From Mesonia aquimarina (lineage in GTDB: Bacteria > Bacteroidota > Bacteroidia > Flavobacteriales > Flavobacteriaceae), in assembly GCF_003667275.1 (NCBI RefSeq), contig NZ_RCNV01000012.1, forward strand, positions 1 to 64,000: a stretch of 64,000 bases of DNA, in the 5' to 3' direction. Position numbers and translations under genes: made by a program. Under the pieces are notes generated by a model. That model searched no databases and was not told the DNA's origin. It worked only from the letters and a program-made list of their open reading frames with translations. Of this stretch, positions 56,086 through 64,000 are shown in pieces; positions within the stretch are counted from its first letter, which is position 1, and every line of letters starts with the position of its first letter.

Positions 56086-57500
56086 GCAATTTCATTTAGC
56101 ATTCCTTTAAAAATAAAATAATGAAACGGGAGCATACTATACCAGTATGCTCTTCCGGCTAAACCTCTAGGTCTAAAAGTTGCTGTTTGATGAATGATAT
56201 TTTCTTCATCTATACAAAACTCTAACCAAGCTTCTCCGGGAACGCGCATTTCGGCAAATAAAAGAAGACGTTTTTTTTCTTTATCAGCTAAGAGAACACG
56301 CCAAAAGTCTAACGAATCTCCTGTATTAATTTTATTGGCATGTGTTCTTCCTCTTCGTAAACCAACGCCTCCAAATAATTTGTCAAGAAAACCTCTGAAT
56401 CTCCATAACGAATTTCCATAGTACCATCCATTTTCACCACCTATACTCCAAATTTTTTCAAGTGATTTTTCGGGATTTTCAGCCTTTTGCTGTTGATTAT
56501 CTTTTATGCAACCATGGGAAGGTACTTTTACGTATTTATTGAGATCTTTTCTAAAACGTCCGCTTACTTTAGAATCTTTCCAGCTGGAAATAACCTGATT
56601 TTGTTCAATTTTATCAAAAGCTAGTTTAATGGCTTCTGTATATGAAATAGGCTGAATGTTCAGCATTTTTTGAAGTCGATTATCTTTAGAAACTACTTCT
56701 ACCTTCATACTGTCAACCAAATTTGAAGCTAATTTATAAGAAGTAGAGGTTACAAAATATAGCCAATACGAAGATAATTTTGGGGATAAAAAAGGAACTC
56801 CTACAATGTGCAATTGTAAACCACGAATGTTAGAATACGAAAGCATCATTTTTTTGTAAGTTAAAATTTCGGGGCCGGCAATATCAAAATTTTCATCGTA
56901 ACATTTTTCGTTGTCTAGAACTCCCATTAAAAACTGAAGTACATCTCTAATAGCAATGGGTTGTGTTTTGGTGTTTACCCAGCGAGGTGTAATCATAAAG
57001 GGAAGTTTTTCACAGAGATCCCGAATAATTTCAAAAGAAGAACTCCCTGAACCAACTATAATTCCGGCTTGTAAACAAGTAAGATGAAAGCTTCCTTTAG
57101 AAAGAATTTGACCAACTTTTTCTCGTGAACTTAGATGTTTAGAGCTTACTTTATCATTTGTCATTCCAGTTAAAAAGATGACTTGTTTTATTGATGTTTC
57201 AGCAACATATGTATTAAAATTTTTAGCTGCCTGTGCTTCTTTTTCATCAAAATCTGATGTAGATGAGGTCATAGAATGGATGAGGTAGTAGGCAGCATCA
57301 ATATCTTTAGGTAAAATATCTTGCTCAACTTTTTTTAAAAAGTCAATTTCTACAATTTCTATCTTTTCTAAGGTTTCTTTATCAACAGAAAGTCTGTCGG
57401 CGCTTCTTACTGCGCAAACTACTTGATGATTCATCTCTAAAAGAAGAGGAAGTAAACGCATACCGATATAACCGTTTGCTCCCGTCAATAAAATTTTCAT
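56073..57500 (-). CDS. SDR-family NAD(P)-binding protein with C-terminal DUF2867
   Basis: The product has 475 residues. The N-terminal half is an atypical short-chain dehydrogenase/epimerase domain with the dinucleotide motif GANGYIG at 7-13 and AYYLIHSM at about 76-83. The C-terminal part (about 320-470) matches the DUF2867 SRPBCC-like domain, with WRFRGFLDKLFGGVGLRRGR and FHYFIFKGM. E. coli YbjT is a known relative of this two-part type. The substrate is unknown. It is convergent with ctlX and shares the terminator hairpin at 56055-56085. Confidence 0.88.
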   Translation of the reverse strand: MKILLTGANGYIGMRLLPLLLEMNHQVVCAVRSADRLSVDKETLEKIEIVEIDFLKKVEQDILPKDIDAAYYLIHSMTSSTSDFDEKEAQAAKNFNTYVAETSIKQVIFLTGMTNDKVSSKHLSSREKVGQILSKGSFHLTCLQAGIIVGSGSSSFEIIRDLCEKLPFMITPRWVNTKTQPIAIRDVLQFLMGVLDNEKCYDENFDIAGPEILTYKKMMLSYSNIRGLQLHIVGVPFLSPKLSSYWLYFVTSTSYKLASNLVDSMKVEVVSKDNRLQKMLNIQPISYTEAIKLAFDKIEQNQVISSWKDSKVSGRFRKDLNKYVKVPSHGCIKDNQQQKAENPEKSLEKIWSIGGENGWYYGNSLWRFRGFLDKLFGGVGLRRGRTHANKINTGDSLDFWRVLLADKEKKRLLLFAEMRVPGEAWLEFCIDEENIIHQTATFRPRGLAGRAYWYSMLPFHYFIFKGMLNEIAKED

Positions 57501-57572
57501 AGCATTATTTTACTTGAATTTACAGTAAAATATTTATATTTCCATAGAATAAAATTTATTGTTGCTTAGAAA

Positions 57573-57776
57573 ATGAAAAACACATTAAAAGTTGTTTTGT
57601 TACTGGTGGGGAGCGGACTTATTTTGTATGGTTTGTACACGCTTTTTTTTCCACATATTTCTTTACAAAACGGAACCGATAAAGTTGCTGCAGATCAAGA
57701 TAATATGCAATCTTTTGCTATGATTTGCCTTGGCGTTTTATCATTTATTGGTGGTGTTGCTTTTAAGAAAAGGTAA
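57573..57776 (+). CDS. small two-helix membrane protein
   Basis: The product has 67 residues. Two hydrophobic helices (about 5-24 and 46-62) flank a polar loop, and the last residues are basic (FKKR), placing both termini probably in the cytoplasm. No conserved motif is recognised. It is divergent from the SDR gene and its stop is 1 base from the end of the convergent marC-family gene. Confidence 0.75.
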   Translation: MKNTLKVVLLLVGSGLILYGLYTLFFPHISLQNGTDKVAADQDNMQSFAMICLGVLSFIGGVAFKKR

Positions 57777-57777
57777 T

Positions 57778-58410
57778 TTAAGCAAACGCAATTCCTAAAA
57801 CCGTCATTATAGAAGAGCTGATATATTCTATCCCGATAGCGATAACAATAAAACCGATTATTCTAGATATGGCGTTAATCCCCGAGGCTCCCAAATATTT
57901 TACAATAAAATGAGCACTTTTTAGCATCAAAAAAGTAGCGGTACAAGTAAGTGCAATTGCTAATACAATAACAAGTCGGTCTAAAATTAAATGATGGTCT
58001 TCTTGTAAACCTATTAATAATGAAATTGCTCCCGGACCGGCAAGCATAGGGATGGCAAGAGGAGTGAGCGAAACACCGTCGCGTTCTTTTACATCGTTCT
58101 TTACTTTTTCACGATCCATTCCTTTGTGTTTATTGAACGATCCTGTTAATAAAGCAAATCCGGATGAAACAATAATTAATCCACCGGCAATTCGTAGAGA
58201 TTCAATACTAATTCCGAAGAAATTTAAGATGTACTTTCCGGTAAAAAAAGCGATTGATAAAATTACAAAGGTATTAATTGCTGCTAATAATGAGGTTTTA
58301 GAACGTTCTGCTGAAGAGTCTTCTTTTGTTAATCCTACAAATACAGGAACCGTTCCTAAAGGGTTAATTACCGAGAATAAAGCGGCAAAAACATAAATAA
58401 ATAAATCCAT
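57778..58410 (-). CDS. MarC family inner-membrane protein
   Basis: The product has 210 residues from the ATG at 58410 (MDLFIYVFAALF). A TTG 15 bases upstream is in frame but lies inside the -7 box, so it was rejected. Six membrane helices are visible. The family motif FSVINPLGTVPVFVGLT is in helix 1 (about 11-27) and its repeat-related segment LAIPMLAGPGAISLLIGL is at about 116-133. The MarC (UPF0056) family has no agreed function; the old link to multiple antibiotic resistance was not upheld. Confidence 0.93.
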   Translation of the reverse strand: MDLFIYVFAALFSVINPLGTVPVFVGLTKEDSSAERSKTSLLAAINTFVILSIAFFTGKYILNFFGISIESLRIAGGLIIVSSGFALLTGSFNKHKGMDREKVKNDVKERDGVSLTPLAIPMLAGPGAISLLIGLQEDHHLILDRLVIVLAIALTCTATFLMLKSAHFIVKYLGASGINAISRIIGFIVIAIGIEYISSSIMTVLGIAFA

Positions 58411-58422
58411 TAGTTTTTGCGG

Positions 58423-58430
58423 CAAATATG
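58423..58430 (-). promoter_or_regulatory. weak -7 box of the marC-family gene
   Basis: On the minus strand this is CATATTTG, one base off TAnnTTTG, 12 bases before the ATG at 58410. The short distance fits the very short leaders seen elsewhere in the window. Confidence 0.35.
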
Positions 58431-58516
58431 ATCTGAAATCTATAGCTAAACGTAAGTTTTAATTTAAATGAATGTTACTCAATTATTAAAAAGAAACTAT
58501 AAAAAAGCCCGAATGT

Positions 58517-58942
58517 TTATAAATTGTTTTTGGAAGATGTCCAATGATCTGCTTTGTAGTTGGTAAGCTTTTTCATAAAATTATGTATGCGTTTAGAATC
58601 GGCTTTAATTTTAATAAAATAATGGTCACGATAAATAGAATATTCTTCTGCTTTTCCTTTATAGAGTTTTAATTTATAAAAAGGAATTACAAGAGCATAC
58701 GTTTCTAAAAGCGATCTAAACGTAACAATAATGCCGTCGGGGCGCATTTCTATTCCGCAAGTATTAATGTATTTGTCAAGAATAAGTAAGTTGTGAATTT
58801 CTATACTTGTAGTAGTAATAAATAATTTGCCACTACCAATTCCGCCTAATTTTATACGTTCCATTAGAGTAAAAGGCTTACCGACTTCAGCATTTATTTT
58901 TTCTTTTATTTCAGGCTTATTATAAGAAACGTTGAGTAGCAT
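58517..58942 (-). CDS. hypothetical protein, possibly PH-like fold
   Basis: The product has 141 residues, no signal peptide and no membrane helix. It contains alternating strands (LFITTTSIEIHNL, IIVTFRSLLETYALVIPFY, LKLYKGKAEEYSIYRDHYFIKI) and a final amphipathic helix (SKRIHNFMKKLTNYK), a pattern like a PH-type domain, but this is only a visual impression. It starts 12 bases after the stop of the exported thioredoxin-fold gene, so they are probably co-transcribed. Confidence 0.72.
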   Translation of the reverse strand: MLLNVSYNKPEIKEKINAEVGKPFTLMERIKLGGIGSGKLFITTTSIEIHNLLILDKYINTCGIEMRPDGIIVTFRSLLETYALVIPFYKLKLYKGKAEEYSIYRDHYFIKIKADSKRIHNFMKKLTNYKADHWTSSKNNL

Positions 58943-58954
58943 CGTAAATTTAAA

Positions 58955-59395
58955 TTATTCTTGGGTAAAAATTTTACCTAAGTTAATAAACTCAATTGGA
59001 CTTTTGAACCCAGAAATGCGGTTTAATATTCTCCCATTTCCACCATCCAAATAAAGTAAAGTTGGATAACTTTGGAGACCAATACTTTTTGCAATCTCAG
59101 CGCCTTCACCTTTTTCTCCATTAAGAGCTAAACTGATATATTCTTTATTATAGAAGTTGCCAACATTTTCGTTACGCAAGGTTTTTTTCTTTAATGATTT
59201 ACAGACGCCACACCAATTGGCGTACAGGTAAATAAATACCAGTTTTTTCTCTTTTTTGGCTTTTTCTAAAGCTTCTTGATAAGTGCCATTATAAAAATCA
59301 ATTCCTCTTTTTGTAGTTGAAGCGGAATTAGTAAAGCTGTAAAAAGTAAGCGATAAAACTAAGGTTGAAATAATTGTTTTTAGCGATAAATTCAT
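58955..59395 (-). CDS. exported thioredoxin-fold protein
   Basis: The product has 146 residues. Residues 1-25 are a signal peptide. The redox motif is WCGVC at 61-65 (followed by KSLKKKTL), and the cis-proline is in YPT at 110-112. The build, with NGTYQEALEKAKKEKKLVFIYLYA before the motif, matches the thioredoxin_7/DUF255-like group of periplasmic thioredoxins. It likely reduces or isomerises disulfides of exported proteins. It is followed closely by the 141-residue hypothetical gene. The 238-base gap upstream to argS shows only the argS promoter box. Confidence 0.92.
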   Translation of the reverse strand: MNLSLKTIISTLVLSLTFYSFTNSASTTKRGIDFYNGTYQEALEKAKKEKKLVFIYLYANWCGVCKSLKKKTLRNENVGNFYNKEYISLALNGEKGEGAEIAKSIGLQSYPTLLYLDGGNGRILNRISGFKSPIEFINLGKIFTQE

Positions 59396-59606
59396 TGTTC
59401 TATATTAGAAACTTTTTCAGTAATATATTGCATCAAAAAGCTAACCAAAAAAAGGTATATAAATTTACAAGTTAATTGGCTGATTAACAATTAAACAGTA
59501 TTCTGTTAGGAATCAATTTTTTAAAGTTGATTTTTCCCTGATAAAAGATGGTAGTTTTTTAAAAAGGAAAGCCAAGCTAGAAGCTAGTCAACTCTAATTT
59601 TTAAAT

Positions 59607-59614
59607 TATCTTTG
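59607..59614 (+). promoter_or_regulatory. putative -7 box of argS promoter
   Basis: TATCTTTG matches TAnnTTTG, 19 bases before the argS ATG at 59634. No good -33 TTG was found. Confidence 0.5.
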
Positions 59615-59633
59615 TGCTTCAAATTTTTCATCC

Positions 59634-61760
59634 ATGAATATTCAGGAAACACTTACACAGAAAGTAAACGAAGCAGTAGAGAAACTTCATTCAGCAAGTA
59701 TAGACCACGTAGAGTTTCAAGCCACGCGCAAAGAATTTGCGGGCGATATTACGGTGGTTATTTTCCCGATGTTACGGCAAGTAAAAACGAATCCTGTAGT
59801 TTTAGGTGAAGCCATCGGAAACTATTTGAAAGAAAATGTAACGGAGGTTGCTGATTTTAATGTCGTAAAAGGTTTTCTAAATATTGTTTTAAGTGATAAT
59901 TATTTTCTGAAAAGTTTTAACAACATTAAAGACGATACAAATTACGGAAGCATAAAAACCGATGAAAATTCACCAAAAATCATGGTAGAATATTCATCGC
60001 CAAATACTAATAAGCCGCTTCATTTAGGCCATATCAGAAATAATTTATTAGGCTATTCTGTAGCTGAAATTTTAAAAGCTGCCGGTAATACCGTTTACAA
60101 AACCCAAATTATTAATGACCGTGGAATACATATTTGCAAAAGTATGGTCGCATGGAGAGATTTATCTCCAAGAGATAAAAATGGAGAAAGAGAAACACCA
60201 CAGTCTAGAAATATAAAAGGGGATAAATTTGTAGGTGAATATTATGTGAAATTTGATAAAGAATTTAAATATCAACTGAATGAAATTATTGGGGATGTAG
60301 TAAATAAAATTAATTCAGCTTTGAATAAAAGTATAGAGAATCAGGAATTTAATATTTATAAAGCAATTAAAAATTCTGAAATATCTGAAGAGTATTTTGA
60401 TGCTATTGGTAAGTCTGTCAAAGAGTTTTATGGATTTGATAATTTAATCTCTGAAAAAGAAATAGAATCGTTGCCGTATTCAAATTTAGATTATATTTTC
60501 ATTGAACAAGGTGAAAAAATTGAAAAGATAAAATCTTCAAGAGATAAATTTGTGGAAATATTTGGTGATTTATATCTAAATAAATCTGCAAAAGAAAAGT
60601 TTTCAGAAAAAGATATCAGAAAAGTAAAAGCCCTATTAGATAAAAACTTCACTAATGTTGTTCCAATTCTTTTAGAAGCCCAAAAAATGTTACAACTGTG
60701 GGAAGCCGGCGATGAAGACGTAGTGGCACTTTGGAAAAAAATGAACCAGTGGGTTTATGATGGTTTTAAAGAAACCTATCGAGAATTGGGCGTAGATTTC
60801 GATAAAAATTATTACGAAAGCGATACTTATTTATTAGGAAAAGAAGTGGTTAACGATGGACTTGAAAAAGGAGTTTTTTACCGAAAAGAAGATGGCAGCG
60901 TTTGGATAGATTTAACTGATGAAGGCTTAGATGAAAAAATTGTATTACGAGCCGACGGAACCGCGGTTTATATGACGCAAGATATCGGAACCGCAATTCA
61001 GCGGGTTAAAGATTTCGATATTAACGGAATGGTCTACACTGTTGGTAATGAACAAGATTATCATTTTAAAGTTTTATTCTTGATTCTGAAAAAATTAGGT
61101 TTTGAATGGGCAAATCATTTGTATCATTTAAGTTACGGAATGGTAGATTTACCAAGCGGAAAAATGAAGAGTAGAGAAGGAACTGTTGTAGATGCAGATG
61201 ATTTGATAAAAGAAATGACTAAAACCGCTCAAGAAATTTCTGAAGAATTAGGAAAACTAGATGGTTATACCGAAGAAGAAAAAGAAAAGTTGTATAAAAC
61301 CATCGGTCTCGGAGCATTAAAATATTATATTTTAAAAGTCGATCCCAAAAAACGAATTTTATTTAACCCGGAAGAGTCGGTAGATTTTCAAGGAAATACA
61401 GGTCCGTTTATTCAGTATACGTATGCTAGAATTCAATCCATTTTAAGAAAAGCAACTTTCAATTATCAAGAAGACATTCAATCATATAATTTACACGAGA
61501 AAGAGCGAGAATTAATTAAACAATTACAACTTTTTCCAGAACAAGTTCAGCAAGCTGCGGCACAACACAGTCCGGCTTTAATTGCAAATTACACCTATGA
61601 TTTGGTAAAAGAATTTAATTCCTTCTATCAAAATGTAAGTATTCTGGGTGTAGATAATCAAGAAGAAAAAATTTTTAGAGTTCAATTAGCAAAAACTGTA
61701 GCTAATACCATAAAAAGTGCTTTTGAATTATTAGGAATAGATGTACCTGAACAGATGTAA
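59634..61760 (+). CDS. argS: arginine--tRNA ligase with large internal insertion
   Basis: This class I synthetase charges tRNA-Arg. It has 708 residues, about 115 more than the usual ~590. All core parts are present: the N-terminal Add-1 domain (1-105), the HIGH motif HLGH at 130-133, the MKSREG form of the KMSKS loop at 511-516, and the all-helical anticodon-binding domain (about 590-708). The extra residues lie at about 212-338, between FDKEFKYQL and LEAQKMLQLWE, where relatives have about 30 residues. The inserted part is Lys/Glu/Asn/Ile-rich, probably helical, and AT-richer than the flanks. Core motifs are intact, so it is presumably active. Confidence 0.96.
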   Translation: MNIQETLTQKVNEAVEKLHSASIDHVEFQATRKEFAGDITVVIFPMLRQVKTNPVVLGEAIGNYLKENVTEVADFNVVKGFLNIVLSDNYFLKSFNNIKDDTNYGSIKTDENSPKIMVEYSSPNTNKPLHLGHIRNNLLGYSVAEILKAAGNTVYKTQIINDRGIHICKSMVAWRDLSPRDKNGERETPQSRNIKGDKFVGEYYVKFDKEFKYQLNEIIGDVVNKINSALNKSIENQEFNIYKAIKNSEISEEYFDAIGKSVKEFYGFDNLISEKEIESLPYSNLDYIFIEQGEKIEKIKSSRDKFVEIFGDLYLNKSAKEKFSEKDIRKVKALLDKNFTNVVPILLEAQKMLQLWEAGDEDVVALWKKMNQWVYDGFKETYRELGVDFDKNYYESDTYLLGKEVVNDGLEKGVFYRKEDGSVWIDLTDEGLDEKIVLRADGTAVYMTQDIGTAIQRVKDFDINGMVYTVGNEQDYHFKVLFLILKKLGFEWANHLYHLSYGMVDLPSGKMKSREGTVVDADDLIKEMTKTAQEISEELGKLDGYTEEEKEKLYKTIGLGALKYYILKVDPKKRILFNPEESVDFQGNTGPFIQYTYARIQSILRKATFNYQEDIQSYNLHEKERELIKQLQLFPEQVQQAAAQHSPALIANYTYDLVKEFNSFYQNVSILGVDNQEEKIFRVQLAKTVANTIKSAFELLGIDVPEQM

Positions 61761-61770
61761 GATAAAAGGT

Positions 61771-62739
61771 TTAATGTAAAGGGCGGCGTTTAATCATTCC
61801 GCCTTTTGTATCTTTTACCGGTGTCATTACCACAAACGCATTAGAATCTATTTTTAAGATTTCAGTATTTAATCGGTTAAGTTCTAGGCGAGTGATAACG
61901 GTATAAATAATATCTAATCGGTCGTCGCCTTGTGCGTGTTTTACACCGCGTTCACCTTTATAAACTGTTACGCCACGACGCATTTTATTGATGATCATTT
62001 CTCGAATTTCATCACTATGGACTGAAACTATATTTACAGCTATGTATTCTTCAATTCCTTCAACAACAAAATCGAGTGTTTTAGAGGCAGCGAAATAAGT
62101 AATCATAGAATATAAAGCGGCTTCAATAGAAAGTAACCACGCTGCAGTAGAGAAAATTATAACGTTTATAGCAATAATAATATCACCAATGGTAACGCCA
62201 AATTTTCTACTCAAATAAATTGCTAAAACCTCTGTACCATCAATTACAGCACCGCCTCTTACTGAAAAACCAATTCCTGCGCCTAAAAAAAATCCGCCAA
62301 AAACAGCTACCAATAATTTATCATCGGTAACTTCAGGAAAATGAACATTTGCAATAACTAAGGCCAATATACCAATAGCAATAGCGGTTTTTACGGCAAA
62401 TTGTTTTCCTACAATATTAAAACCAAGTAAAACAAAAGGAATGTTGACAATTAAAATTAGCCAGTATAAAGGTAAATCTGTTAGTCCGGAAGAAAGTAAA
62501 GCAATTCCTGTAGCACCACCATCAATAAAATTATTGGGTAATAAAAAACTTTCTAAGCCAAAGGCAGCAGAAAAAATTCCGCAAAGAATAAATAAAATCT
62601 CTTTTACTAATTGTAATATAGATATTTTGAATTTTCTAAACGCTTTCGCAAACCTAAACTCAGAAACTGTTGCGCCAGGTTTAATATCATCTTCGGTTAA
62701 AATAAACCGATTTACAATTTTTCGCCAAAAGTTATTCAT
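61771..62739 (-). CDS. YitT family membrane protein with DUF2179 domain
   Basis: The product has 322 residues. A basic N-terminal segment (1-40) precedes five or six membrane helices (about 42-230) that include GGATGIALL and AGIGFSVRGGAVIDGTEVLAIYLSRKFG, the YitT family signatures. The C-terminal DUF2179 domain (about 240-310) includes RRGVTVYKGERG and is probably cytoplasmic and regulatory. Function is unknown. It converges with argS. Confidence 0.93.
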   Translation of the reverse strand: MNNFWRKIVNRFILTEDDIKPGATVSEFRFAKAFRKFKISILQLVKEILFILCGIFSAAFGLESFLLPNNFIDGGATGIALLSSGLTDLPLYWLILIVNIPFVLLGFNIVGKQFAVKTAIAIGILALVIANVHFPEVTDDKLLVAVFGGFFLGAGIGFSVRGGAVIDGTEVLAIYLSRKFGVTIGDIIIAINVIIFSTAAWLLSIEAALYSMITYFAASKTLDFVVEGIEEYIAVNIVSVHSDEIREMIINKMRRGVTVYKGERGVKHAQGDDRLDIIYTVITRLELNRLNTEILKIDSNAFVVMTPVKDTKGGMIKRRPLH

Positions 62740-62813
62740 TACAGAGAAAATATTTCTTGCACCGAAGATAGATATTTAAAATGAAAGATAACACTTACAA
62801 AACTATTGTAAAC

Positions 62814-64000
62814 TTAGAATTTTAATCGGAACACAAAATTTGGTGTTAAGCCTAATGCTTCTTGCTCTATAAGTTCAATGTCATTGTTATTTGGGCGCTC
62901 ATAATAGGCATTTATAATATTTTTTCTGTCTAATAAATTCCAAATAGAAATACCTACGTAAGCATCCAGATTTTTGTTGAGGTTAAACTCTTTACTTGCA
63001 GAAACATCTACTCGTAAATAGTTTTTTAGGTTGCTACTGTTAGCTTCTTCATATTGAAAAATATTATTTTCAAGTCCATCTGCTGTTAGTGGTGTAAAGG
63101 GTTTTCCGGAACGCCAATTTATTCCTCCTGAAAATTTAAACTGATCTAAATTATAAGACGCTGCAACAGATAAGGAATTGATAATTTCTACATTATTCGG
63201 AAAACTAGTGTTTCCTAAATTATCGAAAATATAGTTATTGTTGGTAAGCGAATAGCTAATCCAGGCGCTCAGATTTTCAAAGCGTTTGTTAACTAAAAAA
63301 TCAATTCCGTTAATCGTATAATCACCAATAATTTGTGCATACTGATACTGATTTTGAAATCCTTGACTTTGCGAGCTGATATTGTCTACTTTTTTGGTGT
63401 ATGCTTCAGCGCTAAAAAGCCATTGATTTCTATAATATCGAAGTCCTAAAGAAAGCTGCTTACTCTTTAATATGGGAATGTCTTGTTGATTAGCTAATTG
63501 CCATCTTCTTTTTTCAATTCCTAAAAAATCAGTTTCAAAATCTATTATTTGTGTGGTGGTTTGGCTTTTTAACTCTCCTAAAACTTCTAGGGTGAAAAAA
63601 TCTAAAAAACGCTGATTAAAAGTAATACGAGGTTCTGCTAATAATAAATTAAACTTGTTGAAGTAATTAAACCTTCCGCCAATTTCAGCTCGTGTTTGCT
63701 TATTGTCAGATCTGTATTTTATGGATGAAAATAGCGCGTGAGTGGTTAATGATTCTTCATCTTCTTGCATAAAAGAAGGGTTGCTAATTTTTTCGGTATC
63801 ACGAATATTCGTTCCTATAAATTCATATCCATTTTGAAATTGGAAATACTTATTGAAATTTAGAAGCGTATTAATTTTTAGCCCAAATTCATTTACATTA
63901 TTTTCTTGGTAAACCCGTTGATCTTCAAAAACGTCGGCATTAGTTCCGTTAACATTGTAATTTGAATAATAAAATTGAGTAGAGCTTTCAAAATTATTGC
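62814..64000 (-). CDS. TonB-dependent outer-membrane receptor, C-terminal part
   Basis: The frame is open from the stop at 62814 to the right edge of the window (394 codons seen), so the N-terminal part, including signal, regulatory domain and plug, lies outside. An internal ATG at 63770 is not the start, because the barrel continues upstream of it (FNKYFQFQNGYEFIGTNIRD). The visible part is barrel strands with Tyr/Asn/Phe pattern, ending in VFRLKF with a terminal Phe. It includes NINWRSGKPFTPL-like GGINWRSGKPFTPLT and VGISIWNLLDRKN, the usual last strands of TonB-dependent receptors. The ligand is unknown. Confidence 0.92.
   Translation of the reverse strand, partial: NNFESSTQFYYSNYNVNGTNADVFEDQRVYQENNVNEFGLKINTLLNFNKYFQFQNGYEFIGTNIRDTEKISNPSFMQEDEESLTTHALFSSIKYRSDNKQTRAEIGGRFNYFNKFNLLLAEPRITFNQRFLDFFTLEVLGELKSQTTTQIIDFETDFLGIEKRRWQLANQQDIPILKSKQLSLGLRYYRNQWLFSAEAYTKKVDNISSQSQGFQNQYQYAQIIGDYTINGIDFLVNKRFENLSAWISYSLTNNNYIFDNLGNTSFPNNVEIINSLSVAASYNLDQFKFSGGINWRSGKPFTPLTADGLENNIFQYEEANSSNLKNYLRVDVSASKEFNLNKNLDAYVGISIWNLLDRKNIINAYYERPNNNDIELIEQEALGLTPNFVFRLKF

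Noticed and set aside
59396-59606. A small RNA or gene in the 211-base gap upstream of argS
   Set aside because: Only AT-rich sequence with a short GCTAG repeat was seen, with no ORF, hairpin plus T run or tRNA-like fold.
60267-60645. Insertion in ArgS as an intein
   Set aside because: No Cys/Ser/Thr splice junction start, no His-Asn end and far too short; it reads as an ordinary helical segment.
63768-63770. ATG at 63770 as start of the last gene
   Set aside because: The same frame stays open to the window end with barrel-like sequence, so this Met is internal to a larger TonB-dependent receptor.

Overview
The window is a low-GC, tightly packed chromosomal segment from a member of the Bacteroidota, most likely family Flavobacteriaceae. 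Evidence for this is a SusC/SusD pair, a subtilase with a C-terminal type IX secretion (T9SS) sorting domain, CUB/PKD-type secreted proteins, promoters with the Bacteroidota -7 box TAnnTTTG, and ribosomal genes with almost no Shine-Dalgarno sequences. The species cannot be fixed from the sequence. No rRNA, tRNA, CRISPR array, insertion sequence or prophage was seen.

Layout. 1-2.7 kb: a truncated large secreted CUB/PKD protein and a small exported protein (minus strand). 2.9-5.5 kb: valS. 5.7-12.1 kb: an exported DUF1573 protein, a class I aminotransferase overlapping murB, a fasciclin lipoprotein, a small Cys-rich membrane protein with an ECF-like sigma factor, lipA and gap. 12.2-21.8 kb: a hybrid sensor kinase, lpxK, a Nif3-like protein with a coiled-coil partner, small membrane proteins, an Smr-domain protein, rarA, a rhomboid protease and an RlmB-type rRNA methyltransferase. 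21.8-30.1 kb: a SusC-SusD-lipoprotein-lipoprotein operon followed by a T9SS-secreted subtilase, which looks like a protein- or peptide-uptake locus. 30.2-31.9 kb: a BamA/TamA-like outer-membrane protein.

32.1-49.2 kb is the fused str-S10-spc-alpha ribosomal cluster (rpsL to rplQ, including fusA, secY, infA and rpoA), followed by carA, eno and gltA (49.3-53.2 kb). tuf, adk and map are absent from the cluster. Several gaps in this otherwise gapless block hold potential RNA structures: a hairpin at the rpsL mRNA 5' end, a strong terminator preceded by mutually exclusive pairings between rpsJ and rplC, and structured spacers before rpsH, rpmJ, rpsD and rplQ. These are good candidates for autoregulatory ribosomal-protein leaders.

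53.2-56.1 kb carries two amidinotransferase-fold hydrolases (DDAH/arginine-deiminase-like and CtlX-like) around an exported barrel-like protein. 56-59.4 kb holds an SDR/DUF2867 protein, a small membrane protein, a MarC protein, a hypothetical protein and an exported thioredoxin-fold protein. 59.6-64 kb holds argS with a long unusual internal insertion, a YitT-family protein and the C-terminal part of a TonB-dependent receptor.

The most notable points are the ArgS insertion, the rpsJ-rplC attenuator-like spacer, the S4 leader candidate, a terminator hairpin built from the last codons of two convergent genes that both end in KED-stop, and promoters so close to start codons that the mRNAs should be leaderless.
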